8,748 nt of DNA from Chloroflexota bacterium (GCA_021823555.1 JAKANW010000081.1:1-8748); one strand, 5' to 3'; positions 1 through 6,598 are shown, counted from the stretch's first letter. The notes: generated by a model not told the origin, from the sequence alone. Made by a program: numbers and translations.

Positions 1-2
1 GT

Positions 3-338
3 GAGGTGATCCTGGATTTCAACACGCATGTGGAGAATTTATACATGATCGCGCGCGGCTCGGTGGACATCCTGGCCGGGAACGGATCAGAAGCCAAGCG
101 GATAACCAAACTTGGCGTAGGTGAGTTCTTCGGCGAGATCGAGTTGCTACATGGCGTCAAATCCATCGCGGCGGTGCGCGTCGGTGAGGAGCCTGTCGAG
201 GCGCTGACCTTCCCGCGGGCGGACTTCCTGCGGATTGTAAAGGAATCACCCATCACTGCCGAGGCGTTGGAAAAGATCGTGCAGGCGCGCTTGGAAGAAC
301 ATCGCTTTGTGGACCCTAAGGGCTTCCAAAACCTTTAG
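3..338 (+). CDS. Cyclic-nucleotide-binding-like domain, C-terminal end of a protein cut by the window edge
   Basis: The reading frame is open to the left edge, so the gene starts upstream and about 111 C-terminal residues are visible. The early segment GEVILDF...LYMIARGSVDIL matches the beta-roll of the CAP/cNMP-binding fold, and GEFFGEIELL matches its phosphate-binding cassette. The residue where cAMP binders have the key Arg (consensus PRAATV) reads KSIAAV here, so Ser seems to replace Arg and classical cAMP binding is doubtful. The chain ends about 30 residues after the fold, with no helix-turn-helix after it, so this is not a CRP/FNR activator in the usual domain order. Only 25 bases separate its stop from the permease gene, which implies one operon. 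The unseen N-terminal part could be the missing ABC ATPase of the module, but that is inference. Confidence 0.75.
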   Translation, partial: EVILDFNTHVENLYMIARGSVDILAGNGSEAKRITKLGVGEFFGEIELLHGVKSIAAVRVGEEPVEALTFPRADFLRIVKESPITAEALEKIVQARLEEHRFVDPKGFQNL

Positions 339-363
339 GGTCTGATGAGATTTTGAAGGTATT

Positions 364-2790
364 ATGCGACCCAGATGGCGTAAGGTCTTTCATGACCTGA
401 CTGATAATAAAGCTCGCACCCTGCTGGTGGTATTTTCCATCGCGGTGGGTGTCTTTTCCATTGGCGTGATCGCCGGGGCCTACGCGATCATCTCGAATGA
501 CATGAGCGCCAGTTATGCAATGAACGTCCCCGCCAATGTGGAGTTGCGCGCCGCCGACTTCAATGACGATCTCCTGTCCACAGCCCGTAATATCCAGGGT
601 GTGGCGCAGGCAGAGGGGCGGCGCGTTTTCAATGTGCGCGTACGCATCCCCGGCGGACAGTGGACCACCCTCGACTTTGTGGCCTTCGAAGATTTTGCCA
701 AGAACAAGGTCAACCTGCTCAAACCGGTGGAGGGGAAAAGCGCGCCTGCCAAACAGGAGATCGTGCTCGAGCAAAACGCGTTAAAGGATGTCAATGTGCC
801 GGTGGGCGGAAGCCTGGAAGTTGAATTGCCGGATGGGACGATCAAGACGATGCGCGTGGTCGGCGTTGTGCAGGATACGGCCACCGGGGCAGGCGACTTT
901 CTCGGCTCGCATCTTGCCTACGTCACATTCAATACACTGCCATTCCTCCAACAGCCGCAGCTCTACAATCGCATCTATGCCACTGTGAGCGGAAACGGTG
1001 ATGATATGAGCTATATCCGCGCGGTGGGAGCGGATATGAAAGACAAGTTCGAGAAGAGCGGCCTGCCCGTTACCCGCGTGCTCTACTCGGGGACGCACAA
1101 GCATCCACTGGCGGATACGGTCAGCGCCATTCTGGGCATCCTGATGGCGCTTGGCATCCTGATCGTGTTCCTGTCCAGTTCGCTGATCGCCAACACTCTG
1201 AGCGCGTTGCTCAACCAGCACTTGCGTCACATTGGCGTGATCAAGCTGGTCGGCGGGCGTAACCGGCAGGTGTTTTTCCTGTACCTGGCGTTGATCGTGG
1301 CCTTCGGTGTGCTGGCTTTGTTTATTGCCGTACCGCTGGGTGGGCAGGGAGCCTACGGGCTGGCGCTTTTCATCTCCAGCAAGTTGAATTTCAACCTGCT
1401 GGGATACCGCATTGTGCCAATGGCTTTGTATATCCAGGTAGTAGTCGGTTTGCTGGTGCCATTGATCGCCGGGCTGGCGCCCGTCCTCAACGGCTCGCGC
1501 ATCACCGTGCTGCGCGCCGTCAGCGGGGACCTGGGCCGGGACGAGAAACAGGCCAAAGGGGGAAAGACGCGGGTCCACTGGATGGATTGGATGCAGGTCC
1601 AATTTACGCACGCGTTATCGGCGCGCGGCGTCCATATCCCGCGCCCGTTCATCATCTCTTTGCGGAATACCTTCCGCCGCCGCGGCCGCCTGGCCCTGAC
1701 CCTGTTCACGTTGACCATGGGCGGCGCGATCTTCATCGCGGTCTTTAACGTGCGGACGACCTTGCACGATTACGTCGGCGCGATTGGCCGTTACTTTGTT
1801 GCCGATGTGAGCCTGGACTTTGACCGGCCTTATCGTATGGATGAAATCGAACAGTTCGCCGCGCAGGTGAAAGGTGTGGTGCGCACGGAGGGCTGGCAAT
1901 TCGTGAGTGCGGATTTGCTGGCGACCAACGATACCGTGCTCGATAATTTGAATATCTTTGGCCCACCGGCCGGCAGTACGCTGGTGGACCCGATCATCGT
2001 GCAGGGGCGCTGGGTACAGGCGGGGGATGAAAGGAAACTGGCCGTCAGTGAAGCGGTGCTGAAAGACTATCCCAACTTGAAGCCGGGCGACATGCTGCGT
2101 TTGAAGGTCAACGGCCGCGCCGAGGAATGGGAAGTGGTCGGCATATTTAAGTTCGTCGGCAGGGAAGGTGTGCTGGCATATTCAACTTTTGATTACCTGG
2201 CCCAGGTCAATGATCTGGTCGGACGTTCCTACTCCTTCCGCGTCGTCACCAACCAGCATGACCGCCCTTCCCAGGATGCGATGGCAGAGAAACTGGATGT
2301 CTTCTTTCGCGATCATGGCTTCAAGCTGCGCCAGGCGCGCGCCGGGATGGCTTCACTGGATATTGCATCAGAAAGCCTGGATACATTGGTGGTCTTCCTG
2401 CTGATCATGGCAGTGCTAACGGCCATCGTCGGCTCAATGGGCTTGACCGGCACGATGGGCATGAACGTGCTCGAACGCACGCGTGAGATCGGCATTATGC
2501 GCGCCATTGGCGCCGACGACCGCGCTGTCATGCGCACAGTCATCGCGGAGGGCGTGGTGATCGGGATGATCTCATTCGTCATGGCAGGGATCCTCTCGAT
2601 CCCCTTCACGTACCTGTTATCCACCATTGTCAGCATAACGGTCTTCGAGACGCCGGTTGACGTGATCTTTACCTTCACGGGCTATGGCATCTGGTTGGCG
2701 CTCGTCTTGATCCTTTCGGCAGTGGCAAGCATCCTGCCGGCCCGTAATGCGGCCCGCCTGACCATCCGTGAAGTATTGGCATACGAATAA
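364..2790 (+). CDS. ABC transporter permease, FtsX/MacB type (double FtsX domain)
   Basis: This 808-residue membrane protein is the permease of a MacB/LolCDE-like ABC system, a class that often works by mechanotransmission on lipids, lipoproteins, peptides or drugs; the substrate cannot be read here. Hydrophobic segments lie near residues 20-43, 254-280, 303-325, 352-375, 441-463, 673-697, 729-752 and 772-792. This gives two repeats of one helix, a large extracytoplasmic domain and three helices. The second FtsX domain carries the family hallmark LERTREIGIMRAIGA (703-717) and ends with LPARNAARLTIREVLAYE; the first has the weaker equivalent LRHIGVIKLVGGRNRQV. The ATG at 364 follows a GAAGGT ribosome site. 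It lies 25 bp after the CNB-domain gene and 57 bp before the adaptor gene, so the three are probably cotranscribed. No ATPase gene is in the window. Confidence 0.92.
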   Translation: MRPRWRKVFHDLTDNKARTLLVVFSIAVGVFSIGVIAGAYAIISNDMSASYAMNVPANVELRAADFNDDLLSTARNIQGVAQAEGRRVFNVRVRIPGGQWTTLDFVAFEDFAKNKVNLLKPVEGKSAPAKQEIVLEQNALKDVNVPVGGSLEVELPDGTIKTMRVVGVVQDTATGAGDFLGSHLAYVTFNTLPFLQQPQLYNRIYATVSGNGDDMSYIRAVGADMKDKFEKSGLPVTRVLYSGTHKHPLADTVSAILGILMALGILIVFLSSSLIANTLSALLNQHLRHIGVIKLVGGRNRQVFFLYLALIVAFGVLALFIAVPLGGQGAYGLALFISSKLNFNLLGYRIVPMALYIQVVVGLLVPLIAGLAPVLNGSRITVLRAVSGDLGRDEKQAKGGKTRVHWMDWMQVQFTHALSARGVHIPRPFIISLRNTFRRRGRLALTLFTLTMGGAIFIAVFNVRTTLHDYVGAIGRYFVADVSLDFDRPYRMDEIEQFAAQVKGVVRTEGWQFVSADLLATNDTVLDNLNIFGPPAGSTLVDPIIVQGRWVQAGDERKLAVSEAVLKDYPNLKPGDMLRLKVNGRAEEWEVVGIFKFVGREGVLAYSTFDYLAQVNDLVGRSYSFRVVTNQHDRPSQDAMAEKLDVFFRDHGFKLRQARAGMASLDIASESLDTLVVFLLIMAVLTAIVGSMGLTGTMGMNVLERTREIGIMRAIGADDRAVMRTVIAEGVVIGMISFVMAGILSIPFTYLLSTIVSITVFETPVDVIFTFTGYGIWLALVLILSAVASILPARNAARLTIREVLAYE

Positions 2791-2802
2791 GAATCCCACT
2801 AT

Positions 2803-2828
2803 CCCATCCTCGACGCAAAAAGGATGGG
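2803..2828 (+). other. Intercistronic hairpin between permease and adaptor genes
   Basis: CCCATCCT (2803-2810) and AGGATGGG (2821-2828) form a perfect 8-bp stem with a 10-base loop. There is no T-run after it, so it is not a good terminator. It could stabilise mRNA ends or set the permease/adaptor ratio. The right arm covers an ATG at 2824, which argues against that codon as the adaptor start. Confidence 0.45.
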
Positions 2829-2847
2829 TGATGCAAAGAAGGTGACC

Positions 2848-3957
2848 ATGAAAAACTTGAAGAGAATCCTGCTGATGGCGATCACGTTCGCACTCACCCT
2901 GGCGGCCTGTTCGCCGCAGCCAGCAGCGACTCCTGCGCCAACGCCGCTCCCGAGCGCCGATGTTATATCGGAGGGGCACATTTATCCTGCTAAGTACACC
3001 ACGCTCTCCTTCCAGGCGCGCGGGGTGGTGGATGCCGTCAATGTGAAGATCGGGGACAAGGTCAAGGCCGGGGATGTGTTGCTGCGTCTCTCCAACGCGA
3101 GGCAGGCCGAGGCCCAGGTGGTGGCGGCTCAACAAGCCGTTGATACGCTATTGCGAAACGTCAGCGGCGATCACACCAAAGCCTGGCAGGCTTATATGGA
3201 CGCACAAATAGTCCGTGAAACTGCCCAGAAGAAATGGGATGACATCAACCTGCGAGATATCGAGAACCGCATCGAAGACCGCCAGAAGGATGTGGAAGAC
3301 CGGCAGGTGGATCTGGAGCAGGCGCAAAGGGATTTCGATAAATACAAGGACCTGAACAAGAACGACCCTAAATATAAAGAAGCACAGGATAAATTGGACC
3401 ATGCCCAGAGCGACTACGATAAGGCGGTCAAGAACCTGGAATCCACCATGCGTGAGCGGGACGTACCGCGTGCCAACCTGGATGCAGCCCTGGCTGCCGA
3501 GGCTGAAGCCAAACACCAGTATGAACTCGGCATGGACGGCCCGAATGCCGACCAGCTTGCCTTGCTGAATGCCCAACTGGCCGCTGCGCAGGCCGGGCTT
3601 GCCAACTACGTTATCACTGCGCCGTTCGACGGTGCGGTAATGGATGTCAATGCTGCGGTGGGCGATGAGATCGGCCCGGAAACGTTTGCTGTAAAGCTGG
3701 CCGATACCAGCGCCTGGTATGTAGAAACCAGTGACCTGACCGAACTGGAGGTCGTCAAAATTTCCTTGGGCCAGAAAGCTTCGATCCTGCCAGATGCCTT
3801 GCAGGATGCCCCGATGACCGGCACGGTGGAGCAGATCAGCCAGGCCAACACAGTCTCTGGCGGGGATATCCTCTATAAAGTGAAGCTAAAGCTTGATCAT
3901 GTAGACCCGCGTGCCCTGTGGGGTATGACCGTGCAGGTAACGTTTGCTGCCGAATAA
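2848..3957 (+). CDS. HlyD/MacA-type periplasmic-adaptor-like lipoprotein
   Basis: This 369-residue protein is the adaptor partner of the preceding FtsX-type permease. It opens with a lipoprotein signal peptide: basic MKNLKR, a hydrophobic core, and lipobox LAAC with the lipidated Cys at 21, followed by a Pro/Ala/Thr linker. A split barrel-sandwich (lipoyl-like) domain is seen at about 45-90 (VVDAVNVKIGDKVKAGDVLLRL) and 255-295 (ITAPFDGAVMDVNAAVGDEI). Between them, roughly 90-250 is a long charged, glutamine-rich alpha-helical coiled-coil hairpin. The C-terminal beta domain (to 369) ends in GMTVQVTFAAE. I chose ATG 2848 over the in-frame ATG 2824 because AGAAGG sits just upstream and the signal peptide then has normal length. 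If the host is a monoderm, the adaptor is anchored to the outer face of the cell membrane and does not dock to a TolC channel. Confidence 0.9.
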   Translation: MKNLKRILLMAITFALTLAACSPQPAATPAPTPLPSADVISEGHIYPAKYTTLSFQARGVVDAVNVKIGDKVKAGDVLLRLSNARQAEAQVVAAQQAVDTLLRNVSGDHTKAWQAYMDAQIVRETAQKKWDDINLRDIENRIEDRQKDVEDRQVDLEQAQRDFDKYKDLNKNDPKYKEAQDKLDHAQSDYDKAVKNLESTMRERDVPRANLDAALAAEAEAKHQYELGMDGPNADQLALLNAQLAAAQAGLANYVITAPFDGAVMDVNAAVGDEIGPETFAVKLADTSAWYVETSDLTELEVVKISLGQKASILPDALQDAPMTGTVEQISQANTVSGGDILYKVKLKLDHVDPRALWGMTVQVTFAAE

Positions 3958-3990
3958 AGTGGCTTGAACAGTTCGAACAATCTTACATTT

Positions 3991-4027
3991 GCCCGGCGGT
4001 GGATTTTCATCGCCGGGCCTTTTCTTT
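3991..4027 (+). terminator. Rho-independent terminator after the ABC module
   Basis: GCCCGGCGGTG (3991-4001) pairs with CATCGCCGGGC (4008-4018), including one G-T wobble, around a 6-base loop. It is followed by C, TTTT, C, TTT. It lies 34 bases after the adaptor stop and separates that operon from the SufR-like gene. Confidence 0.9.
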
Positions 4028-4065
4028 GAAGTGCAACCAGCTCTAGACACAAGTTCCGCAAAGGG

Positions 4066-4083
4066 GATATTTATGATATTTAT
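4066..4083 (+). repeat. Tandem 9-mer upstream of the SufR-like gene promoter
   Basis: GATATTTAT occurs twice head to tail (4066-4074 and 4075-4083), ending 8 bases before the -35 box. The AT-rich position suits an UP element for RNA polymerase, or a direct-repeat operator for the downstream regulator itself. Only position supports either role. Confidence 0.4.
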
Positions 4084-4091
4084 CTATAATA

Positions 4092-4120
4092 TTGACAGAG
4101 GCGGATGGGACTGTTATACT
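4092..4120 (+). promoter_or_regulatory. Strong sigma-70-type promoter for the SufR-like gene
   Basis: Perfect -35 TTGACA (4092-4097), 17-base spacer, then -10 TATACT (4115-4120) preceded by TGT, an extended -10. The transcript should start near 4127, about 28 bases before ATG 4155. A 9-base palindrome ACTTCAAGT (4127-4135) sits at the predicted start and could be an operator half or chance. The box explains why an upstream TTG start at 4092 is not real: it is the -35 element. Confidence 0.85.
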
Positions 4121-4154
4121 CATTTCACTTCAAGTTTCCAGAGAAAGTCACCTT

Positions 4155-4778
4155 ATGAACAGTACGCGCGATCGAATTCTACAAACCCTGTTGCGAACCC
4201 CGAAGCGGACCATCAACGAGCTGGCTGAGGCGGTGGGCATTAATCCCATCTCGGTGCGTCACCATCTTACCAACTTACAGATGGAAGGTTTGATCCTGGC
4301 CGAGGAGGAGCGCCACGGCGTTGGGCGTCCGCGTCTGGTCTACTCGCTAACCGAGGATGGGATGGAAAAATTCCCAACCCGATATCTGCGTTTGACCACG
4401 CGCCTGCTCCAGCAGCTCAAAGACACAATGCCCAAGCCGATGGTCGCGCAGTTATTCAACCAGATTGCCGAGGACCTGGCGCAGGATTACGAAGGCCAGA
4501 TGAAGGGGATGAGCATGGAGGAGCGGTTGGATTTTGTCAAAACCATGCTGGCAGAGGAAGGCTTCACTGTCGAGTGGGAAAAGGATGGCGGGCAGTATAT
4601 GATCCACGAGATTTCCTGCCCATACTACCAGATTGGCGTGGCGCATCCGGAGGTCTGTACTGTGGACCAAACACTGATTTCAAAGATGCTGGCTCTGCCT
4701 GCCAATAAGGTTCAGTGCATCTTGGATGGCGGCGCACATTGCACCTATGTGGTGCAGCCGGTTATTGAAAGTAATTGA
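4155..4778 (+). CDS. SufR-like helix-turn-helix regulator with four C-terminal cysteines
   Basis: This 207-residue DNA-binding regulator resembles the DeoR/ArsR-like SufR group (COG2345 type), whose members sense Fe-S cluster status and repress or activate suf genes. A winged helix-turn-helix occupies about residues 5-65: NELAEAVGINPISVRHHLTNL is the helix pair and GVGRPRLVYSLT the wing. A helical linker follows. The C-terminal domain has Cys155, Cys168, Cys188 and Cys196 (C-X12-C-X19-C-X7-C). The first spacing equals that of characterised SufR proteins, while the others differ from their X13 and X14 pattern. Cluster binding is therefore inferred. ATG 4155 is used because a near-consensus promoter occupies 4092-4120 and the protein then begins with the normal MNSTRDRIL helix. 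The ribosome site (GAGAAAG) is modest. It is probably cotranscribed with the DUF59 gene, though a palindromic element lies between them. Confidence 0.85.
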   Translation: MNSTRDRILQTLLRTPKRTINELAEAVGINPISVRHHLTNLQMEGLILAEEERHGVGRPRLVYSLTEDGMEKFPTRYLRLTTRLLQQLKDTMPKPMVAQLFNQIAEDLAQDYEGQMKGMSMEERLDFVKTMLAEEGFTVEWEKDGGQYMIHEISCPYYQIGVAHPEVCTVDQTLISKMLALPANKVQCILDGGAHCTYVVQPVIESN

Positions 4779-4913
4779 GAATGGAAGGATTTGGGTGTGT
4801 TTCAAGCAAGTTGAGGGCAACGTCCCGAAGGTTGAACTTGAGCCGATTTTGGCCTTTTACAACCAACCTTCGGGACGGTTCCAAATTGAAAGTAATTGAG
4901 AATGGAAAGATTT
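4764..4913. repeat. 29-bp direct repeat flanking palindromic element copy 1, duplicating the regulator gene's 3' end
   Basis: The 29 bases at 4764-4792 recur at 4885-4913 with one difference (G at 4787, A at 4908), 121 bases apart. The left copy contains the last four sense codons (Ile-Glu-Ser-Asn) and the TGA stop of the SufR-like gene. The left copy ends exactly where the element's GGGTGT terminus starts. The last 9 bases (GAAGGATTT and GAAAGATTT) would fit a target-site duplication with one mutation. The other 20 bases exceed it and stand where the element's missing right end should be. Confidence 0.9.
4793..4884 (-). mobile_element. Palindromic MITE-like element, copy 1 (one end missing)
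   Basis: This is the reverse complement of the intact element at 6654-6763: over 4789-4884 against 6767-6672 there are four mismatches in 96 positions and no gaps. It has the perfect inverted arms CGTCCCGAAGGTTG (4821-4834) and CAACCTTCGGGACG (4864-4877) around a 29-base loop. The left terminus GGGTGTG (4793-4799) is present. The opposite terminus, 18 bases in the intact copy, is absent. It encodes nothing. It lies in the 154-base gap between the SufR-like and DUF59 genes, so their shared transcript would contain a stable hairpin that could attenuate or process it. Confidence 0.88.
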
Positions 4914-4932
4914 TAGAAATCTGAGAGGAGTC

Positions 4933-5280
4933 ATGAACGAATCAGCAGCGAAAGAAATCCACTGGACCATCCACGAGACCCACAAGGATAAAGTCGCGCC
5001 TTTGCGCGCGAAACTTGCGGAGGTGGTTGATCCCGAAATTGGAATGAACATCGTCCAGTTGGGCTTGATCCGGGATGTGGTCATCGAGAATGATATGGCG
5101 CGCATGAAGATGATCCTGACCACGCCGTTTTGTCCTTATGGCCCCGCCATGATCGAAATGACCAAGGCCAAAGCGGTTGAGGGATTGAATATGCCGGTGA
5201 CTATCGAGATGGGCATGGATATGTGGGATTTCTCGATGATGGAAGACCCGTCAGCGCTCGATTGGGGAATGTATGCATAA
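4933..5280 (+). CDS. DUF59/MIP18-family Fe-S cluster assembly protein (SufT-like)
   Basis: This 115-residue cytoplasmic protein belongs to the DUF59 family (SufT, PaaD, MIP18), whose members help assemble or deliver Fe-S clusters to target proteins. After a short N-terminal extension the core runs from about residue 22 to 95: LAEVVDPEIGMNIVQLGLIR carries the conserved DPEI (33-36), and LTTPFCPYGP holds the conserved reactive Cys67. The C-terminal tail, with Trp98 and Trp111, is a variant of the usual ending. ATG 4933 has a strong site, GAGAGGAG, just upstream. The SufR-like gene precedes it in the same direction, supporting a joint Fe-S role. The gene probably depends on the promoter at 4092-4120, because no convincing separate promoter is visible in the gap. 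The terminator at 5299-5332 follows. Confidence 0.88.
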   Translation: MNESAAKEIHWTIHETHKDKVAPLRAKLAEVVDPEIGMNIVQLGLIRDVVIENDMARMKMILTTPFCPYGPAMIEMTKAKAVEGLNMPVTIEMGMDMWDFSMMEDPSALDWGMYA

Positions 5281-5298
5281 GTGAAAAGATTGAAAGTG

Positions 5299-5332
5299 AA
5301 AGGCGTCATCCATTTTGGATGACGCCTTTTTT
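5299..5332 (+). terminator. Rho-independent terminator between convergent DUF59 and XRE-cupin genes
   Basis: A perfect 14-bp stem, AAAGGCGTCATCCA (5299-5312) and TGGATGACGCCTTT (5316-5329), with a TTT loop, ends in a run of six T (5327-5332). It lies 19 bases after the DUF59 stop. On the minus strand it lies just past the XRE-cupin stop and gives TTT only, so it may stop that transcript less efficiently. Confidence 0.93.
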
Positions 5333-5343
5333 AGCGCTTGTGT

Positions 5344-5952
5344 TTATTCCACTTTTTTCCAGTGCATTGCCTGGGGAGCTTCTTCTTCTGAGAACCCGGA
5401 CAACAATATCAGCGCATTGGTCACTGTAGCGCCGGGATTGCGCCAGCGATGTTGGAGTTGTGCGGCGAAGAGCAGGCTGTCTCCTGGCTCCAGGTTATAC
5501 GTTTTCCCTTCCACCTGATATTCCAATTGGCCGCGCAAACATAAAATAAATTCGTGGCCGTTGTGAGCCATTGAATGGGGGCCGCTGCTGGCGCCGCTTT
5601 CAAGGGTGAGAAGAAACGGTTCCACGCGGCCCGTAAATTGCTCTCCGCCGAGTCCCTCCCATACGCCGCGCAAGAACGGTATGCGCACGCGCTGGTCGGC
5701 CCTGATCATGACTACCTGTTGTTTGGTTGTCTGGTCGCCAAAGAACACTGTGATGGGTACTCCCAGTGCATCAGCCACCTTATACAGCGTACTAACCGAG
5801 GGGGACGTTTTCCCGCGCTCGATCATGCTAAGCGCGTTGGCTGAAAGCCCACTGGCAGTAGCCAGGCCGCGCATGGAAATATTGTGCGCTGTCCGCAATT
5901 CACGCAAGCGAACACCTACATCAACAGAAGTGGCATCTCGTATATAACCCAT
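5344..5952 (-). CDS. XRE-family transcriptional regulator with C-terminal cupin domain
   Basis: This 202-residue regulator has an HTH_3 domain at about residues 12-68 (LRELRTAHNISMRGLATASG then LSANALSMIERGKTSPSVSTL) and a cupin_2 sensor domain at about 110-190. In the cupin, His130, His133 and Glu134 lie in motif 1, before LCLRGQLEYQVEGKTYNLEPGD, and His168 lies in motif 2. These could hold a metal or shape a small-ligand pocket. Relatives control amino acid, polyamine or stress genes, but the ligand cannot be deduced. The ATG at 5950-5952 has GGAGG upstream. It is divergent from the cupredoxin gene across a 226-base region, so autoregulation and control of that neighbour are plausible. It converges with the DUF59 gene. 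Confidence 0.9.
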   Translation of the reverse strand: MGYIRDATSVDVGVRLRELRTAHNISMRGLATASGLSANALSMIERGKTSPSVSTLYKVADALGVPITVFFGDQTTKQQVVMIRADQRVRIPFLRGVWEGLGGEQFTGRVEPFLLTLESGASSGPHSMAHNGHEFILCLRGQLEYQVEGKTYNLEPGDSLLFAAQLQHRWRNPGATVTNALILLSGFSEEEAPQAMHWKKVE

Positions 5953-5986
5953 TTTGCCTCCGCGTAAACCAGGCTAAGTCTTCCCA

Positions 5987-5992
5987 ATTATA
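5987..5992 (-). promoter_or_regulatory. Probable -10 box for the XRE-cupin gene
   Basis: On the minus strand this reads TATAAT, a perfect -10 hexamer about 34 bases upstream of the start codon. I find no good -35 hexamer 16-18 bases further up (the region reads ACGGTT), so activation or another promoter arrangement is possible. Confidence 0.45.
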
Positions 5993-6053
5993 TCTCTTAA
6001 GTCCAATAAACCGTTTGTGAGCGCCTATTTCAAATTACACTTCGGATGAGCAC

Positions 6054-6064
6054 AACACTGTGTT
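6054..6064. promoter_or_regulatory. Candidate operator palindrome in the divergent intergenic region
   Basis: AACACTGTGTT is a perfect palindrome around a central T, lying between the XRE-cupin -10 box and the cupredoxin promoter. Its form and position suit a dimeric regulator such as the XRE-cupin protein. A second palindrome, TTGAAATTCAA (6111-6121), overlaps the cupredoxin -35 box. Neither has been matched to a known operator. Confidence 0.35.
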
Positions 6065-6110
6065 ATTCACACTGCTTCACCCTTGGAGCAAACACGAAGA
6101 CCCATCCTGC

Positions 6111-6139
6111 TTGAAATTCAAGGATAATGGTACTACAAT
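6111..6139 (+). promoter_or_regulatory. Promoter for the cupredoxin gene
   Basis: TTGAAA (6111-6116), 17-base spacer, TACAAT (6134-6139), each one mismatch from consensus. Initiation near 6146 would give a leader of about 33 bases that includes GGAGGT before ATG 6179. The -35 box lies within the palindrome TTGAAATTCAA. Confidence 0.7.
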
Positions 6140-6178
6140 CATTTCGCTTAAAAATATATTTTATTTGGAGGTAGTGAT

Positions 6179-6598
6179 ATGAGAAAAACTGCAACGTTGA
6201 TTGTCCTTACCTTATCGCTTGTCCTATCCCTTGCCGCCTGTGGAGGCGCGGGGAAGGCGGCTGTACCCAGCGCCACGATCAATGTGGCGCTGACAGAGTT
6301 CAAGTTTATGCCCGATACTTTCACGGTTCCCGCCGGCCAGCAGATCACGCTCAACGCCAAAAATAACGGCACGGTGGTGCATAACTTTGTGATCATGAAG
6401 CTCGGCGCCAGCGCGAGTACTCCCTGGAGTGATGCGAATGTCCCCAATGTCTATTGGCAGTTACAACTGGAGCCTGGGGCTTCCCAGTCAACCACATTCA
6501 CTGCTCCCTCCACCCCTGGTGATTATCAGGTTGTGTGCTCCACGCCAGGACATCTGGAGGCGGGCATGACGGCCAACTTAACCGTTGTAGTGCCATAG
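6179..6598 (+). CDS. Type 1 copper cupredoxin lipoprotein (plastocyanin/azurin-like)
   Basis: This 139-residue exported blue-copper protein is a probable one-electron carrier on the outer face of the membrane. The signal peptide ends in lipobox SLAAC with Cys21 as the lipidation site. The mature part (about 32-139) is a single cupredoxin domain. The copper ligands are all recognisable: His68 in GTVVHNFVI, then Cys120, His125 and Met130 in CSTPGHLEAGM (C-X4-H-X4-M). The N-terminal strand INVALTEFKFMPDTFTVPAGQQ is typical of the family. Start ATG 6179 has GGAGGT 7 bases upstream and its own promoter. Its redox partners are not in the window; a role with a respiratory oxidase, nitrite reductase or copper homeostasis cannot be chosen. 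No T-tailed terminator follows, and an inserted palindromic element starts 55 bases downstream. Confidence 0.92.
   Translation: MRKTATLIVLTLSLVLSLAACGGAGKAAVPSATINVALTEFKFMPDTFTVPAGQQITLNAKNNGTVVHNFVIMKLGASASTPWSDANVPNVYWQLQLEPGASQSTTFTAPSTPGDYQVVCSTPGHLEAGMTANLTVVVP

Noticed and set aside
781..1611. Long minus-strand open frame (276 codons) opposite the permease gene
   Set aside because: It is antisense to clear FtsX-type coding sequence, its product is low-complexity Gln/His-rich with no recognisable domain, and other frames here are similarly open because of GC-biased codon use.
3963..3979. Small inverted repeat around GTTCGAAC after the adaptor stop
   Set aside because: It is short, lies between a stop codon and a strong terminator, and has no neighbouring promoter to regulate.
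4764..4913. The two 29-bp repeats as phage or integron attachment sites
   Set aside because: There is no integrase or tRNA nearby, and the repeats duplicate a gene end directly beside a MITE terminus, which is better explained by a transposition accident.
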